Source: Acidobacteriota bacterium (lineage in GTDB: Bacteria > Acidobacteriota > Terriglobia > Bryobacterales > Bryobacteraceae). From it: a stretch of 9,031 nt of DNA. The notes beneath the pieces are model-generated. The model searched no databases. It was given only the letters and a program-made list of their open reading frames with translations, and was not told where the DNA came from. The stretch lies in the NCBI GenBank assembly GCA_021788955.1, contig JAJYKC010000053.1, positions 1 through 9,031 on the forward strand, given 5' to 3'. Every line of letters starts with the position of its first letter. Positions within the stretch are counted from its first letter, which is position 1. Below are positions 7,358-9,031 of the stretch, in pieces. Both the position numbers and the translations under genes were made by a program.

Positions 7358-7960
7358 TCAGCGATTGTAGCTCCCGGCGCTGCCGAGCCGCGCCAGCACC
7401 TCTTCGAGTGGCAGATCGTTCCAGTAGCGGTTCAGGTTTTCGATGGTCATGAAGGTCCGCGGGCGCATCCGGTCGGTGTACAGTGTGCCGCGGAGATGAT
7501 CGGCCTCGTGCTGGACGATGCGCGCGTGCCAGCCTTCGGCGGCAAACGAGTGCGGCTCGCCGCGATGGTCGAGGCAATCGACTCGAGCTTCCAGGGCGCG
7601 CGGCACCAAGGCGCCGAAACCGGCGACGCTCAGGCAGCCTTCGAAGAATTCCGCTTCGTCACCGGCGATCTCGATGCGCGGGTTGATGATCACGTGAAAG
7701 GGGACGGGCTTGCGGCGACGCTCGACGAGGCGCTCGGGCGGAATCCCGGCCTGGCTCTCCTCGCGGTCTTCGATCACCGCCAATTGCAAGGCAAGGCCGA
7801 TTTGCGGAGCGGCGAGGCCGACCCCCGGCGCATCGCGCATGGTCTCGCGCATCAGCTCGATCAGTTGCTGGACCGCGGCGCTGCGGATTTCGGCGCGGCT
7901 CAGTTCGCGCGTAGGTTTACGCAGGGTGGGGTGGCCGGCCTGAACGATTTTCAGGATCAC
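7358..7960 (-). CDS. def: Peptide deformylase
   Basis: Metal-dependent hydrolase that removes the formyl group from the N-terminal Met of new proteins at the ribosome. The product is 200 aa, slightly long for the family because of a charged stretch at about 64-87. All three signature motifs are intact: GVGLAAPQ (46-53), EGCLSV (107-112, metal ligand C109) and QHEADH (150-155, metal ligands H151 and H155, catalytic E152). The C-terminal tail after 165 ends with LARLGSAGSYNR. No ATG is available; the GTG at 7960 gives the expected N-terminus MILKIVQAGHPTLR. There is no clear Shine-Dalgarno, and the gene begins 19 bp after the S41 stop, so translation may depend on the upstream gene. The usual bacterial partner, fmt, is not in the visible part of the window. 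Confidence 0.96.
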   Translation of the reverse strand: MILKIVQAGHPTLRKPTRELSRAEIRSAAVQQLIELMRETMRDAPGVGLAAPQIGLALQLAVIEDREESQAGIPPERLVERRRKPVPFHVIINPRIEIAGDEAEFFEGCLSVAGFGALVPRALEARVDCLDHRGEPHSFAAEGWHARIVQHEADHLRGTLYTDRMRPRTFMTIENLNRYWNDLPLEEVLARLGSAGSYNR

Positions 7961-7979
7961 CGAGGCACGGAATGGGGTA

Positions 7980-9031
7980 CTACGCCTTCGCCAGGACTTC
8001 CAGGGCTTTCTTTACCACCGGGTCGTCTTCGAGCTTCTTCTGCGGGGCCTGCTGCTGTTGGGCCTCGGGGAGCGGCTCGCCGTTTTCGTCCACGTCGACC
8101 TGCGGCTCGGCATCGGCCACCAGGGTGCCGGGAACGACCAGGTTATCCTGGATGGACTTGCCATCCGGCGAGTAGTACTTGGCCACCGAGAGAATGATAG
8201 CGCCGCCGTCTTCCATAGTGATGGCGCGGCGCATGGAGGCATCGCCGTAGGTGCGGTCGCCCACGAGTTGGGCGCGCTTGTTGTCCTGAAGGGCGGCGGC
8301 GAAGATCTCAGAGCCGTCGGCGGTGCCGTGGTTGGTCAGGACGGCCACGGGCAGCGTGGTGATGGCCTTGGATGGATCGGCGTCGAAATTCTGGCGCGGC
8401 ACGCGCTGACCTTCGAGATAGGCGATGCGGCCGTGGCTCAGAAAGAGATTGGCAAGGGCGATACCGTCGGCGGGCGAGCCCACCGAGCAGTTGCGAACGT
8501 CCACCATGAGCTTGTGCGCGCCGTCTTTTTGCAGCTTCTCAACAGCTTCGGCCACTTGCTTGACGTGGTCGGGCGAGAGGCCGTTGATGTCGATATAACC
8601 GACCTGGCCGTCCAGCATCCTGGAGGTGACCGGCGGCAGCGTCAGGTTGGCGCGCGTGAGGTTCACAGTCGCCGGCTCGGGGTGGCGCTGGGTGACCACG
8701 CTCAGCTCGACGGTGGTACCGGGCTCACCCTGCAAGAGCAGGTTGGCGTAGGCCAGGGGCATATCGCGCGTGGCGATACCCTTGATGCTCTCAACCATGT
8801 CCAGCGTCCCGAGACCGGCTTTGGCGGCGGGCGAATTCGGCACGGTGCCGACCACGCCCACGAACCCGAACTTCTTGGAGAGGATCAGGCCTACGTCGGC
8901 GCGCTTGGCGTCCTTATACTTCAGATAATCCTTGTACTGATCGGCGTTGAGATAACTGGCGAAGGGGTCGATGGCTTCGAGCAGGCCGTTCAAAGCGCCC
9001 AGGGTGACGCTCTTCATGTCGGGTTCTTCGA
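7980..9031 (-). CDS. S41 (CtpA-like) peptidase homologue with substituted catalytic residues, N-terminus outside the window
   Basis: Member of the C-terminal processing protease family by fold. The frame is open to the window edge (residues EEPD precede the first Met at 9017), and signal sequence and N-terminal part are missing. Numbered from that Met: LDP/SYL-type entry at 14-23 (EAIDPFASYL), a PDZ domain at about 40-110 (NSPAAKAGL at 61-69), the protease core with YIDINGLSPD (141-150), MVDVRN (171-176) and LTNHGTADGSEIFAAALQDN (227-246), and a Gln/Pro-rich acidic tail from about 303. The active site differs from the family: D234 stands where the nucleophile Ser is expected, D259 where the Lys general base is expected, R263 where Gln is expected, and the NPGG-type turn reads NCSVG. 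It is therefore probably not an active S41 protease and may act as a binding or scaffold protein, likely in the cell envelope. It leads the def/M48 gene run. Confidence 0.88.
   Translation of the reverse strand, partial: EEPDMKSVTLGALNGLLEAIDPFASYLNADQYKDYLKYKDAKRADVGLILSKKFGFVGVVGTVPNSPAAKAGLGTLDMVESIKGIATRDMPLAYANLLLQGEPGTTVELSVVTQRHPEPATVNLTRANLTLPPVTSRMLDGQVGYIDINGLSPDHVKQVAEAVEKLQKDGAHKLMVDVRNCSVGSPADGIALANLFLSHGRIAYLEGQRVPRQNFDADPSKAITTLPVAVLTNHGTADGSEIFAAALQDNKRAQLVGDRTYGDASMRRAITMEDGGAIILSVAKYYSPDGKSIQDNLVVPGTLVADAEPQVDVDENGEPLPEAQQQQAPQKKLEDDPVVKKALEVLAKA

Overview
The window is a high-GC bacterial chromosomal segment carrying housekeeping and regulatory genes packed closely together. 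I see no tRNA, rRNA, CRISPR array, insertion sequence or phage gene. The gene set and protein style suggest an acidobacterium, perhaps of the Solibacter/Bryobacter type: an NtrY/NtrX-like two-component pair, a bacterial-type prolyl-tRNA synthetase with an editing domain, a CtpA-like S41 protein beside peptide deformylase, and a Ste24-like M48 protease. This placement is inference from general resemblance, not from a marker gene.

Left region (1-4022, all minus strand). Read in the direction of transcription, a branched-chain aminotransferase (ilvE, 4022-3087) is followed by an NtrY-like membrane histidine kinase (about 3018-910) and an NtrX-like sigma-54-type response regulator (913 to the window edge, cut off). 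Kinase and regulator overlap by four bases (ATGA), so they are translationally coupled and very likely cognate. The regulator has an altered sigma-54-contact loop, GSFTSA instead of GAFTGA.

Centre (4023-4082). ilvE and proS diverge from a 60-bp gap holding a perfect 10-bp inverted repeat with a 12-bp spacer. Each arm contains TATAAT for one direction. The same arm, read the other way, lies exactly 17 bp from the opposite TATAAT, where a -35 box is expected. This looks like two overlapping, mutually exclusive face-to-face promoters.

Right of centre (4083-5789, plus strand). This is full-length proS. It is followed by a 168-bp gap with a 49-codon open frame that looks like the start of a decayed gene, possibly of nucleotidyltransferase type.

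Right region (5958-9031, all minus strand). An S41/C-terminal-processing-protease-like protein (N-terminus outside the window), peptide deformylase (def) and a Ste24-like M48 membrane metallopeptidase run in the same direction with gaps of 19 and 59 bp. The S41 protein keeps its PDZ and core fold but has Asp, Asp and Arg where the family has its catalytic Ser, Lys and Gln, so it is probably a pseudo-protease. The M48 gene uses many more A/T-ending codons at its 5' end than def does and has the only clear Shine-Dalgarno sequence among the six starts I could examine, hinting at a different origin.

No previously undescribed system stands out as a whole. The best leads are the inactivated S41 protein in the def operon and the symmetric ilvE/proS promoter.
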